This document shows positions 54,260-62,080 of a DNA stretch of 64,000 nt, in pieces. Every line of letters begins with the position of its first letter. Within the stretch, counting starts at the first letter, position 1. The notes under the pieces were generated by a model. It did not search any database. It worked only from the letters and a program-made list of their open reading frames with translations, and was not told where the DNA came from. Source of the DNA: an uncultured Methanolobus sp. (lineage in GTDB: Archaea; Halobacteriota; Methanosarcinia; Methanosarcinales; Methanosarcinaceae); the NCBI RefSeq assembly GCF_963665675.1, contig NZ_OY762426.1, forward strand, positions 372,001-436,000. Reading direction: 5' to 3'. Position numbers and translations under genes: made by a program.

Positions 54260-55540
54260 TCAGTAAAAGAACAGATATGCTATCTCTGTAAAAATCAGGC
54301 TGGAAATGCCCATCACAGCCCCACCCAACGTGTAACTTCTCAGAACCTCGGAAGTCTCCAGTCCAGCCAGATCCTTGTATATCCAGAAGAACGGATCATT
54401 GAAATGAGATATAAGGAACGTCCCCGAAGCCATTGAAAAAAGCACGATCTCAGGCGGTAAACCAAGAACCGGTACTAGTGGAATTACTATTGAAGGTGCA
54501 ACCAGCATTGTAACAACACGGGAACCCTGGACACTCTGAATTGCAACGGCAATGAGGAAAGGAACGAGTATCGCAGGCAACGGCAATACTGCGAGGTAAT
54601 CTCCAATTTCCTGTCCAACTCCTGTCATTGCCAGGGTGGCACCGAGAGCTCCACCACCACACATATCCAGAATGACCACTCCACTTCTTTTAATTGCTTT
54701 CTCAATCCACTGCCTTACTGAATCAAACGTGTATTGTCTGTAAGCAAAGACTATTGCCATGACAACTCCGATCAGCAGTGCCATGTCAGGTTCACCCAGA
54801 ATACCAAACAGGGGAATGTTTGTGAACACATCTGCAAGGATAAGTGCAACAGGAATGGCAATTGGAGAATAAGCAGCAATTCTGCCAGGTGTTTTGATAT
54901 TCCCATTTTCTGTATCAGTGTCAATTGTGATATCACTGATTCCTCCCGTTTTGCAGAATCTCACAGCATAGAAGTATCCAATAACAGAAACAATAAACGC
55001 AATTATAATTCCGGGAATCAGTATATCGCTGCTATCAATGCCCAATTCATAAACAGCTGAATAAACAACCGGAGATGGATAAACAAGATTATACGATGCC
55101 AGCGTCCCAAAGACAAGTGCTGATGCTGTGAGGACCTTTGGCAATCCTTCCCTGATCCTTATCTCTCTTGCAACCGGAATGAATATCACATAGGCAAGGA
55201 TGCAGCACATAAGTGGCACAGCAAAGATGAAACCAAGTATATTCAGTCCTAAAAGTGGCTTTTTTGAGATTATTATTATATCGCTGGCAATTAGTTTTGC
55301 TCCACCTGTTCTGTGCAGTATTAGACCTATGATACTTCCTGATGCGATAATTATAGCAAAATGTGAAAATACTTTTCCCATTCCACTTGTGATCGTCTCA
55401 ATTATTGTAGATGCCTCACCTGCAAGTATTCCGGTTATGACAGATGTGAGAATAAGTCCGATAAAAGGATGTAGTCTGAGTTTTGCGGTAAGGAAGAGTA
55501 TGATACCTAAAGACAAAAAAAAAATGATTATAGGTTGCAT
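54260..55540 (-). CDS. GntP-family gluconate/organic-acid:H+ symporter-like permease
   Basis: 426 residues, the size of the GntP family, with about 12 transmembrane segments. Family-type sequences include FSHFAIIIASGSIIGLILHRTGGA near the N-terminus, GGALGATLAMTGVGQEIGDYL, AIQSVQGSRVVTMLVAPSIV and the C-terminal GTFLISHFNDPFFWIYKDLAG. Members import gluconate, glycerate, D-serine or related acids with protons; the substrate here is unknown. Starts at ATG 55540 (an adjacent TTG is possible); no clear ribosome-binding site. Repeat copy D lies just beyond its 3' end. Confidence 0.85.
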   Translation of the reverse strand: MQPIIIFFLSLGIILFLTAKLRLHPFIGLILTSVITGILAGEASTIIETITSGMGKVFSHFAIIIASGSIIGLILHRTGGAKLIASDIIIISKKPLLGLNILGFIFAVPLMCCILAYVIFIPVAREIRIREGLPKVLTASALVFGTLASYNLVYPSPVVYSAVYELGIDSSDILIPGIIIAFIVSVIGYFYAVRFCKTGGISDITIDTDTENGNIKTPGRIAAYSPIAIPVALILADVFTNIPLFGILGEPDMALLIGVVMAIVFAYRQYTFDSVRQWIEKAIKRSGVVILDMCGGGALGATLAMTGVGQEIGDYLAVLPLPAILVPFLIAVAIQSVQGSRVVTMLVAPSIVIPLVPVLGLPPEIVLFSMASGTFLISHFNDPFFWIYKDLAGLETSEVLRSYTLGGAVMGISSLIFTEIAYLFFY

Positions 55541-55941
55541 CAATAAAAAATCAGTTTTAAGTAGGTATATAGTTAACTCCTGTTTCTGATAGCTCTACAA
55601 TAAAACATTGTGCTCTGTAGAATTCTTCATTTGAATGTTTATGAGATTCTCGTACTTTTCATGTTCACAGACTATTATTTTGTGGATTAATCGCGGTTTT
55701 TGATTACCGGTATGCGGAAAAATAATTGAGGCAAGCAAATATATTCACATCCTCCTTTTAGGAATGTGCCGGCTTCGCCGTGCCCTTCAGGCTGGTTTAA
55801 GGACTCATTACCTTTGACCACTCAAACACAGCGTTCAAAAAGAAAGTCAATTGTCCTCAGAAAAACTGTTATAGGATATCAATACTAAAACAAAAGCCAG
55901 TTACCATCAACTGGCTTCAAGATAAAAAATAAGTTTCTCTC
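55541..55941. other. Intergenic region with short GC hairpin
   Basis: About 400 bases. A short GC-rich segment at about 55762-55800 (AATGTGCCGGCTTCGCCG) resembles the hairpins of the MITE-like repeat and may be a small fragment of it. The terminator at 55894-55917 belongs to the downstream minus-strand gene pair. Confidence 0.4.
55894..55917 (-). terminator. Hairpin terminator of the paralogous gene pair
   Basis: AAGCCAGTT-6 nt-AACTGGCTT, a perfect 9-bp stem followed on the minus strand by TTGTTTTAG. Confidence 0.6.
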
Positions 55942-56547
55942 TTATTCTTCAACATAAAGCAAATACAGACAACTGTTCTCTCTCATTTCCATGAATCCCT
56001 GGGTTTCAGTGATCCCAGCTTTTTCAAGCAGAACCTTCTTCCATGATTCAGGTGGGAGAGCAATCTTTCCTGTGTACGCTTTTGCTGCGATCTGGGCATA
56101 CTGAAGCGGCTTGCCGCCGATCTTGATTCTCTTAGCGACTTCCTTGCGGTAAGTCTGGTGCATCATACATGCACTGTGTGCAGCAGAAGGCTGTATAGTG
56201 TGATTGAAATGATCTGTTGCTTCCATGTGAACCGGATTGAAGTTACCGATTCTTTTAATGTATTCCCTGATAGCCTTGGAGAACGGGCACACCTTTGTAA
56301 CAAAACCGAATTTGCTTATCTGTCCGATATGCTCAAATGATGAAAGCACGGATTCTCCGTTAATAACAGCATTCGCAAAGTCATCCCATGTCTGGTATTC
56401 CTCTTCAGGAACTGATTTTGCAAGTGATTCAGCCTGGCCAACCATGTAATTGGTAAACCCTTCAACACCCTGCTTATCGGAAATATCCTCAAAGAACAGA
56501 AATACTGAAACATCAACAAAAGGATTTGATTCTATATTTTCAGCCAT
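55942..56547 (-). CDS. Conserved hypothetical protein, paralogue 2 of a pair
   Basis: 201 residues; GGTGA four bases before the ATG. Paralogous to the upstream gene (56558-57184). Shared features are a Cys-Pro motif (KVCPFSKAI at about 86-94) and a Cys-x-x-His motif (CMMHQTYR at about 126-133), then a conserved Lys/Ala-rich helix (YAQIAAKAYTGKI). The paired Cys and His could form a metal or Fe-S site. No signal peptide or membrane segment. Ten bases separate it from its paralogue, so they form one operon. Family not recognised. Confidence 0.6.
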   Translation of the reverse strand: MAENIESNPFVDVSVFLFFEDISDKQGVEGFTNYMVGQAESLAKSVPEEEYQTWDDFANAVINGESVLSSFEHIGQISKFGFVTKVCPFSKAIREYIKRIGNFNPVHMEATDHFNHTIQPSAAHSACMMHQTYRKEVAKRIKIGGKPLQYAQIAAKAYTGKIALPPESWKKVLLEKAGITETQGFMEMRENSCLYLLYVEE

Positions 56548-56557
56548 ATGATCACCT

Positions 56558-57184
56558 TTAATCTATAATCTCCTCGCCTGCACTCTTGCCCTTCACAATA
56601 AGAGCAAACACACAGGATGCACTTCGGAGAATACTTTTAATGTGTCTCTCGTCCACATTTATCCTGGCAAGGTTCTCCTGTTCCATTTTTACTTCTCCGG
56701 TCATTCCCTTGTTTGCAAGATGCAGGCACTCAAGAGCCTGTTTTGCAACAGTGATATTGTTAGCTGCAACCTCCCTGAACTTCTGGTGGGTTATGCAGTA
56801 ATTGGAAACAGCTGAGTCTCTTACACGGTTATTGTAACTGTCAGCCACATCGGTGTCAGAATCCGGGATAGGTCCGATCCTTGAAATAAATCTTGCCATC
56901 GTAGGTGCAATCGGACATGTCTTTAAAGCATAGACATAACCAATGACATCTCCATCCTTATCAGTGATAGCAAGGTCAGTCTGGACATTAACATCACCTT
57001 CTACAGTGAGAGATGTCCTTCCATCCTTCATTGCCACGTTAAAGGCAGGCCATCCTACGTATGCTTCTTTGCCCATCCTTTCTGCATAGCTCTCACCTAC
57101 ACGAAGCCAGTATTCTACGACACCTTCTGTTCCTGCTTTGCTGACCATATCGTCAACAAGCGAGTAAATTGCAATGTCCATCAT
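56558..57184 (-). CDS. Conserved hypothetical protein, paralogue 1 of a pair
   Basis: 208 residues, first gene of the pair; GGAG about ten bases before the ATG. KTCPIAPTM (about 88-96) and CITHQKFR (about 128-135) align with the Cys-Pro and Cys-x-x-His motifs of the downstream paralogue; CLHLANKGMTGEV corresponds to its YAQIAAKAYTGKI. Likely cytoplasmic and possibly a metal- or corrinoid-associated heterodimer with the second protein, but this is a guess. Whether it belongs functionally with the chemotaxis genes upstream is unknown. Confidence 0.6.
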   Translation of the reverse strand: MMDIAIYSLVDDMVSKAGTEGVVEYWLRVGESYAERMGKEAYVGWPAFNVAMKDGRTSLTVEGDVNVQTDLAITDKDGDVIGYVYALKTCPIAPTMARFISRIGPIPDSDTDVADSYNNRVRDSAVSNYCITHQKFREVAANNITVAKQALECLHLANKGMTGEVKMEQENLARINVDERHIKSILRSASCVFALIVKGKSAGEEIID

Positions 57185-57298
57185 AATTATAGGTCTCCTT
57201 TATCTCTTGGGTACGATTAGTTATTATACAATATTTATATATTAATTGTCGTAATAGTTTTTATTCTTTGCCATTGAATTTATATACATATATTAAAT

Positions 57299-57742
57299 TC
57301 ATGTTATTTTAATCCACTTTAACTCTGGATTATCCGGATATAACTGCTCGGTAGTTGCATTATCCTCTTCAATGATTTCTATGGCTTCATCCTCTGATTT
57401 CACTGCCATTTCAAAAGGTGATTCCCCGGCAACGTCATAGCTTAGGAAACATTTGCCGCCTCCGGTCATTATCAACCGTACACTATCCTGTTTAAGTGAA
57501 TCGATTCCAAGTTCGTATCCTTTATGGCTTTCTGCCGTCCAGATGCAAACTTCAGTCTCTGTCTTGTTGGCACCCATATTATCCGGACTATTTCTGCTAC
57601 CTGAGGTGCCCACACCGCATGTCTGCAGGTAATTATCATTTTCTGTTCTCACAAGAGAGTGCACTCTCTGTGAAAATGTGGTTTCCCTGTCACGGCCACC
57701 TGTGCCTGACCGTTCAATATGCTGTGTCCAGATATTTTTCAT
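57299..57742 (-). CDS. Small hypothetical protein at end of the chemotaxis cluster
   Basis: About 147 residues from the ATG at 57742 (a TTG at 57751 is possible; neither has a convincing ribosome-binding site). Acidic C-terminal half with KCFLSYDVAGESPFEMAV and EAIEIIEEDNATTEQL; no signal peptide or membrane helix. It lies 37 bases downstream of the first CheC gene in the same direction, so it is probably cotranscribed with the chemotaxis genes. No family recognised. Confidence 0.5.
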   Translation of the reverse strand: MKNIWTQHIERSGTGGRDRETTFSQRVHSLVRTENDNYLQTCGVGTSGSRNSPDNMGANKTETEVCIWTAESHKGYELGIDSLKQDSVRLIMTGGGKCFLSYDVAGESPFEMAVKSEDEAIEIIEEDNATTEQLYPDNPELKWIKIT

Positions 57743-57779
57743 ATAGTTCAACCGTAAAACCTAGTTCATGATTGGAAAT

Positions 57780-58406
57780 TCATTTCAGCATTTCATGGAT
57801 GGAATTCTGCATCCTGTCTAATGATTCACCATCCAGCAGAAGGAACATATCACCATAGATCGTACCGGCTCCTACGTCCTTTTCAGATGAATATACCATA
57901 AACATCGTCTCAATGTTCAGTATCCCTTCAGGTTCATTCTGCATCCTTGCCAGTCCTTTTTCCAGTATCTCATCAATAGTACCAATACTGATGTCCGGGA
58001 CAGAATGCATAATTTTGAGGTTCAGGAACGATGCCAGAGAATTCAGGTAAGAACCTGCGATAATATTTCCGGTTTCAAGTAGTGCAGACTCATAGATACT
58101 CGGGTCGTCCTCATGCTCAATACTCTGCAACAACAGATTACTAAGATAAACAGCATTACCAAACTCGAACAAAAGCATTGCAAGACCATTAAGATCACCG
58201 TGTACCGGGATCATTATGCTAGTCATCGTAATCGAATCCGGTATCATGTCAACAATAGCAGACGGCTCAAACAAACGGGCATCTGAAAGATTTAACTGCA
58301 CCCTTTTCTCAATAAGCCGGGACAGGGAAGTAGTGGCATTTCCCATTCCGATGCTGCCTATCTCCTTGAATGCATCAGTAAGAAAATTATCAAGCTGTCT
58401 GCTCAT
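57780..58406 (-). CDS. cheC: CheC-like phosphatase, paralogue 1
   Basis: 208 residues of the CheC/CheX/FliY fold. CheC carries two ExxN active sites that dephosphorylate CheY-P. The first site here reads EIGSIGMGNATT (E15, then S18 where N is expected), so it is probably inactive; the second, ETGNIIAGSYLNSLA, keeps E and N. Its ATG shares a base with the stop of the upstream membrane-protein gene (TAATG), so the two are coupled. One of three CheC paralogues in the cluster. Confidence 0.88.
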   Translation of the reverse strand: MSRQLDNFLTDAFKEIGSIGMGNATTSLSRLIEKRVQLNLSDARLFEPSAIVDMIPDSITMTSIMIPVHGDLNGLAMLLFEFGNAVYLSNLLLQSIEHEDDPSIYESALLETGNIIAGSYLNSLASFLNLKIMHSVPDISIGTIDEILEKGLARMQNEPEGILNIETMFMVYSSEKDVGAGTIYGDMFLLLDGESLDRMQNSIHEMLK

Positions 58407-59437
58407 TAGAACTCAACCTTTTTTTCTTCAAGTATGACCTCAACGTCCTGTTCCATGAAAAATTTCTCTCCGACATAGAACCTGACATACTCCTCTTTTC
58501 CTCCTTTTATGACGCGGATTCTTGCATCTTTCTCGTCTGCAAGGTTCAGGAAAAGACCTTCGAATCTGGATACTGTCTGGGCGTCATGTGCATCTTTATT
58601 GATCAGACCTACCAGAAGCAATTCATTGTCAGAGAACCGCTCTACCATTTCAGACATGAAATCATAGGTCTTCTGTTCACCGTCTTTAAGGATAAACTGG
58701 GTCATAGGTTCAAAGATAATAGCACAGCCCTCAGGAAGCTTGCTTGTAAGTTCAAAGAATTTTTCAATCTCGTCTGCAGGCAATTTTATGATTCCATCTT
58801 CATTGGTCACACTTTTGCTTGTAGAAGATATTTCGATGAATTTCATTGCACCTATATCCATCAGGTCTCCAATCTTCTCTTTGTACATTGCAGTACGTGG
58901 CTGTGTGGACACCAGAACAGTGTTTACCATTTCCCCGTAAAGACGAAGGCATATCTCAATTACAGAATCCTCATATCTGGTTTTTGGTGTATATTCGATA
59001 AGTGTTGACCTGCTGAGTAGTTTAGACATCTGTTCTACTTCCGGCAGTTCTTCCATGTCATTTTCGGATTCCACGGGTTTTGTGAACACCATTCCCTCAA
59101 TCAGGAAATCCCCAAGTTTTTCCCTTGGGATTGTTTTAAATGCCTGGAGCATTAAAAACCCGGCAGCTGCAAATATGCTGGTGTAGACAGCACTCCAGAA
59201 ACCAAGGAACAGGAAAACAAGTTCAGTAATGTCTGCATCCTGGGAACCAATAGCAATGGAAGGGAATATTGAGGATGTAATGAGAAAAATAGCCGTAAGT
59301 GCAAGGAGTAACCAGGCAATAGATCCTTTCTTCGTTTCAAAATAGACCTTCACCCAGAAGTATATGGCTGCCAATCCACACGCAAGCGATATGGATATGA
59401 AAATTATATGTGTTAAAGTTATTTCCGGAGTTAACAT
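58406..59437 (-). CDS. Membrane protein with cytoplasmic DUF835-like domain
   Basis: 343 residues. Three N-terminal transmembrane helices (about residues 8-28, 40-60 and 72-100), then a soluble domain (about 130-330) with SRSTLIEYTPKTRYEDSVIE, NTVLVSTQPR, CAIIFEPMTQFIL and ELLLVGLINKDAHD, a pattern like the archaeal DUF835/KaiC-like signalling domains that lack Walker motifs. Lies in the middle of the chemotaxis cluster and is translationally coupled to a CheC gene; it could be a membrane sensor or scaffold for the system. Family assignment is tentative. Confidence 0.6.
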   Translation of the reverse strand: MLTPEITLTHIIFISISLACGLAAIYFWVKVYFETKKGSIAWLLLALTAIFLITSSIFPSIAIGSQDADITELVFLFLGFWSAVYTSIFAAAGFLMLQAFKTIPREKLGDFLIEGMVFTKPVESENDMEELPEVEQMSKLLSRSTLIEYTPKTRYEDSVIEICLRLYGEMVNTVLVSTQPRTAMYKEKIGDLMDIGAMKFIEISSTSKSVTNEDGIIKLPADEIEKFFELTSKLPEGCAIIFEPMTQFILKDGEQKTYDFMSEMVERFSDNELLLVGLINKDAHDAQTVSRFEGLFLNLADEKDARIRVIKGGKEEYVRFYVGEKFFMEQDVEVILEEKKVEF

Positions 59438-59488
59438 CCTGCTGTCACCTGTTATTAATCCATATAATATATTATTACGCTGTATATA

Positions 59489-59962
59489 TTAATATACTTT
59501 TATTCCTCTATGTGCGCTCTTGACAGTAAGTTCTCCGTTTTCAGTGTCAAGTATAATTGTACGCCCGTAGTTCTTCCCGGTATCCTGGGCAATAATGGGT
59601 ATTTTCAGTTCTTTCAACGCAACTTTAGTAGCCGCTACATTTCTTTCCCCTATATTGAGCTGGGTTTTGGAATTAAATGCGAACATGCTGGCACCACCAG
59701 CTATCTTGGCAGTGGTCCGGTGTTTATACGCACCAGTCTCTATCATCTCATCAACAAGTGCAGGGATACCTGTATCTGCAAATTTCACGATATTATCCTT
59801 TGATCTTGCATTTTCTATGCTTGGCAGCATAATATGCACCATACCACCGACACCTGTGCTTTTGTCATACAGCGAAATACCCACACACGACCCAAGTCCG
59901 AGGGTAGTGAGTTTTGCAGGCTTTTTTGCAACAGCACTGTCAGCCATTCCCACTATTATCAT
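59489..59962 (-). CDS. cheD: CheD chemoreceptor glutamine deamidase
   Basis: 157 residues. The catalytic Cys lies in LGLGSCVGISLYD (C26) and the catalytic His in GGMVHIMLPS (H43), with T20 completing the triad known from Thermotoga CheD. CheD deamidates glutamines in chemoreceptors and is regulated by binding CheC. It ends 52 bases upstream of the DUF835-like gene and starts directly after CheC paralogue 2. Confidence 0.93.
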   Translation of the reverse strand: MIIVGMADSAVAKKPAKLTTLGLGSCVGISLYDKSTGVGGMVHIMLPSIENARSKDNIVKFADTGIPALVDEMIETGAYKHRTTAKIAGGASMFAFNSKTQLNIGERNVAATKVALKELKIPIIAQDTGKNYGRTIILDTENGELTVKSAHRGIKVY

Positions 59963-59964
59963 GT

Positions 59965-60576
59965 TTATCTCGTACGCATTTCTTCTATCCTGTCGATGAT
60001 TGACTGCAATGAAGCCGTATCCAGAAGCATATACATATCACCACTCAGGCTATGGTACTCATCTTCCCCTCTGATCTCAAACAGGGTTGTCAGGCCAAAG
60101 ACGTGATCGATTTTTCCGCTCATGTGTCTTTTCGCTTTTTCAAATATCTCATCGGTCGTACCTTCGGATATAATAGGAATTGAAGGTATAATCGAAAGGT
60201 CCAGGAATTTGGAGAGTGCATTATAATAACTGCCGGCAAGGATATTTGCAACCTCAATGAATGCCGATAGCTTCATGTATTTGTCTTCTTCAGCACTATC
60301 TTTAAGAAGCATATCAGCCAGGACATCAGAATGATTTTTTCCAAGGATCAGTATGAATCCACCATTCATATCTCCCATTACCCTGACTATGGCTCCTACC
60401 TTCTCATAGTTCAGTTTCTCTGAAATATCCTTGTCTTTGAGCAATGTGAGGGATGATCCGCTGACCTTTATTGACTTTCCCACAAGTTGTGAAAGTGCAG
60501 TTGTTGCATTTCCCATCCCGATATTTCCCACTTCATTTAATGCATCGTAATAGAACTTATCAAGTACTATATTCAT
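59965..60576 (-). CDS. cheC: CheC-like phosphatase, paralogue 2 (both sites intact)
   Basis: 203 residues. Both sites match ExxN: EVGNIGMGNATTALS (E15, N18) and EVANILAGSYYNALS. It is therefore the best candidate for the active CheY-P phosphatase of the set. Two bases separate its stop from the start of CheD, consistent with a CheC-CheD complex. Confidence 0.9.
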   Translation of the reverse strand: MNIVLDKFYYDALNEVGNIGMGNATTALSQLVGKSIKVSGSSLTLLKDKDISEKLNYEKVGAIVRVMGDMNGGFILILGKNHSDVLADMLLKDSAEEDKYMKLSAFIEVANILAGSYYNALSKFLDLSIIPSIPIISEGTTDEIFEKAKRHMSGKIDHVFGLTTLFEIRGEDEYHSLSGDMYMLLDTASLQSIIDRIEEMRTR

Positions 60577-60590
60577 TCGTATGTCTCCTG

Positions 60591-61205
60591 TCAGATCATT
60601 TTATCAATACGGTCAAGTATGGTGTCCATGGAATCAGGGTCAAACAATGTGAGGAAAAATCCATCGGTCCTGTTGCCCTGAATTATGAACAGAGTGTCAA
60701 AAAGAAGTGCATGTTTGACTTTCTGGCTCATTTCAATCAGTATCTGGTCGATTATGGCACCCAGCATGTCAAAAGTCTGCATCGGCGTGGAGATTTTTAT
60801 GTTCAGCCCCAGAAAATCAGATAGTGAGCTTACATAAGAGCCTGCCAATATATGTCCGACTTCTTCAATGAGTGATTGGTTCAGAGGTGTAAGAATATCC
60901 GCATTTTCTTCATGTGTGATTATTTCACATATCGTCCGGGCTGCATCTTCCGGAAGCATCATCATGATGTATCCGTCAATGTCACCATTGACCTGCATAA
61001 TGACGCCTGATACGACATTGGCAGCTCCTCCGAGAACCTCGGGAACATCTTCGATAAGCTCTACCTTAAAGTCAGGAACTTCTATATTTACTCCTGTTTC
61101 TATCATTTTGGAAAGCGAGGTTACAGCATTACCAACACCAATGTTTACAATTTCCCTTAAGGCACTTACCTGTAACTCACTCAGGCTTGATATCTTATGT
61201 TTCAT
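60591..61205 (-). CDS. cheC: CheC-like phosphatase, paralogue 3
   Basis: 204 residues. First site EIVNIGVGNAVTSLS is intact (E18, N21); the second reads EEVGHILAGSYVSSLS with His in place of Asn. 14 bases upstream of paralogue 2 in the same operon. The loss of opposite half-sites in paralogues 1 and 3 suggests specialised or complementary roles. Confidence 0.88.
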   Translation of the reverse strand: MKHKISSLSELQVSALREIVNIGVGNAVTSLSKMIETGVNIEVPDFKVELIEDVPEVLGGAANVVSGVIMQVNGDIDGYIMMMLPEDAARTICEIITHEENADILTPLNQSLIEEVGHILAGSYVSSLSDFLGLNIKISTPMQTFDMLGAIIDQILIEMSQKVKHALLFDTLFIIQGNRTDGFFLTLFDPDSMDTILDRIDKMI

Positions 61206-61252
61206 TTGCAGACTCCATGATTATACATTCACTTTATGATATTATTTTCATA

Positions 61253-62077
61253 TCATTTCCGATAGATTCTCTCCTTGGAATTGTAAGAGTTGAACTTGTC
61301 CTTTGAGGGTCCGATTAATGTCTCAGTCTTTCCCATCACAAAGAAGCCATCTTTTCCAAGGGCATCGTAAAAGTTCATATAGAGCTGCTCCTGCAGCTCT
61401 TTCTGGAAGTAAATAGTAACGTTTCTGCAGAATACCGCATCAAATCCAGTCATCTTTGGTCCGGATATAAGATCCTGTTTCTTAAACTGTGTTATCTTTT
61501 TGAGTTCATCTGATATTATGTATTTTCCATCTTCATGGGTAAAGTATTTCTTAAGGAAAAGAGGCCTCACATCCTTCATTTCTGCATCGGAATATATGCC
61601 GTTCTGTGCCTTGAGAAGACTTTCTTTATCGATGTCAGTTCCTGTTATTTTGATATTATATTTAGTGAAATCTTTTCCAAGTAAGTGGTTCAGTAGCATT
61701 GCTATGGAATATGCTTCTACTCCGATGGAGCATCCTGCACTCCATATTCTTATTGAACGCAGGCCACCTGTTTTTGACTTAATAATTGCAGGCAGTATTT
61801 CTTTTTCAACGATATCATATACTTCAGGATTCCTGAAGAAATTAGTAACATTTACTGTAAGTGTTTCCATGAGTTCCGGATACTCGTTCCTGTCACTTTG
61901 CAGCAATTCCACATATTCTTTGTAACTCTTGGTATTTGTTGCACGCAATCTGACATCGATTCTTCTTTTGAAGTGAGAATCCTTATACTGGTTTGAATTA
62001 AATCCCAGATTTTTCTGGATAAGGTTTTTCAGTATTTCGTAATATTGATCTTCATTTTTCCCAACGGTTTCAAGCAT
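61253..62077 (-). CDS. cheR: CheR protein-glutamate methyltransferase
   Basis: 274 residues. N-terminal helical domain (HFKRRIDVRLRATNTKSYKEY), substrate-binding NVTNFFRNPEVYD, SAM-binding IRIWSAGCSIGVEAYSIAM (a variant of the usual CSTGEEPYS), ITGTDIDKESLLKA and the family motif CRNVTIYF. It methylates receptor glutamates, countered by CheB or CheD. It starts three bases after the FtsA-like gene ends, so the two are cotranscribed. Confidence 0.93.
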   Translation of the reverse strand: MLETVGKNEDQYYEILKNLIQKNLGFNSNQYKDSHFKRRIDVRLRATNTKSYKEYVELLQSDRNEYPELMETLTVNVTNFFRNPEVYDIVEKEILPAIIKSKTGGLRSIRIWSAGCSIGVEAYSIAMLLNHLLGKDFTKYNIKITGTDIDKESLLKAQNGIYSDAEMKDVRPLFLKKYFTHEDGKYIISDELKKITQFKKQDLISGPKMTGFDAVFCRNVTIYFQKELQEQLYMNFYDALGKDGFFVMGKTETLIGPSKDKFNSYNSKERIYRK

Positions 62078-62080
62078 TTT

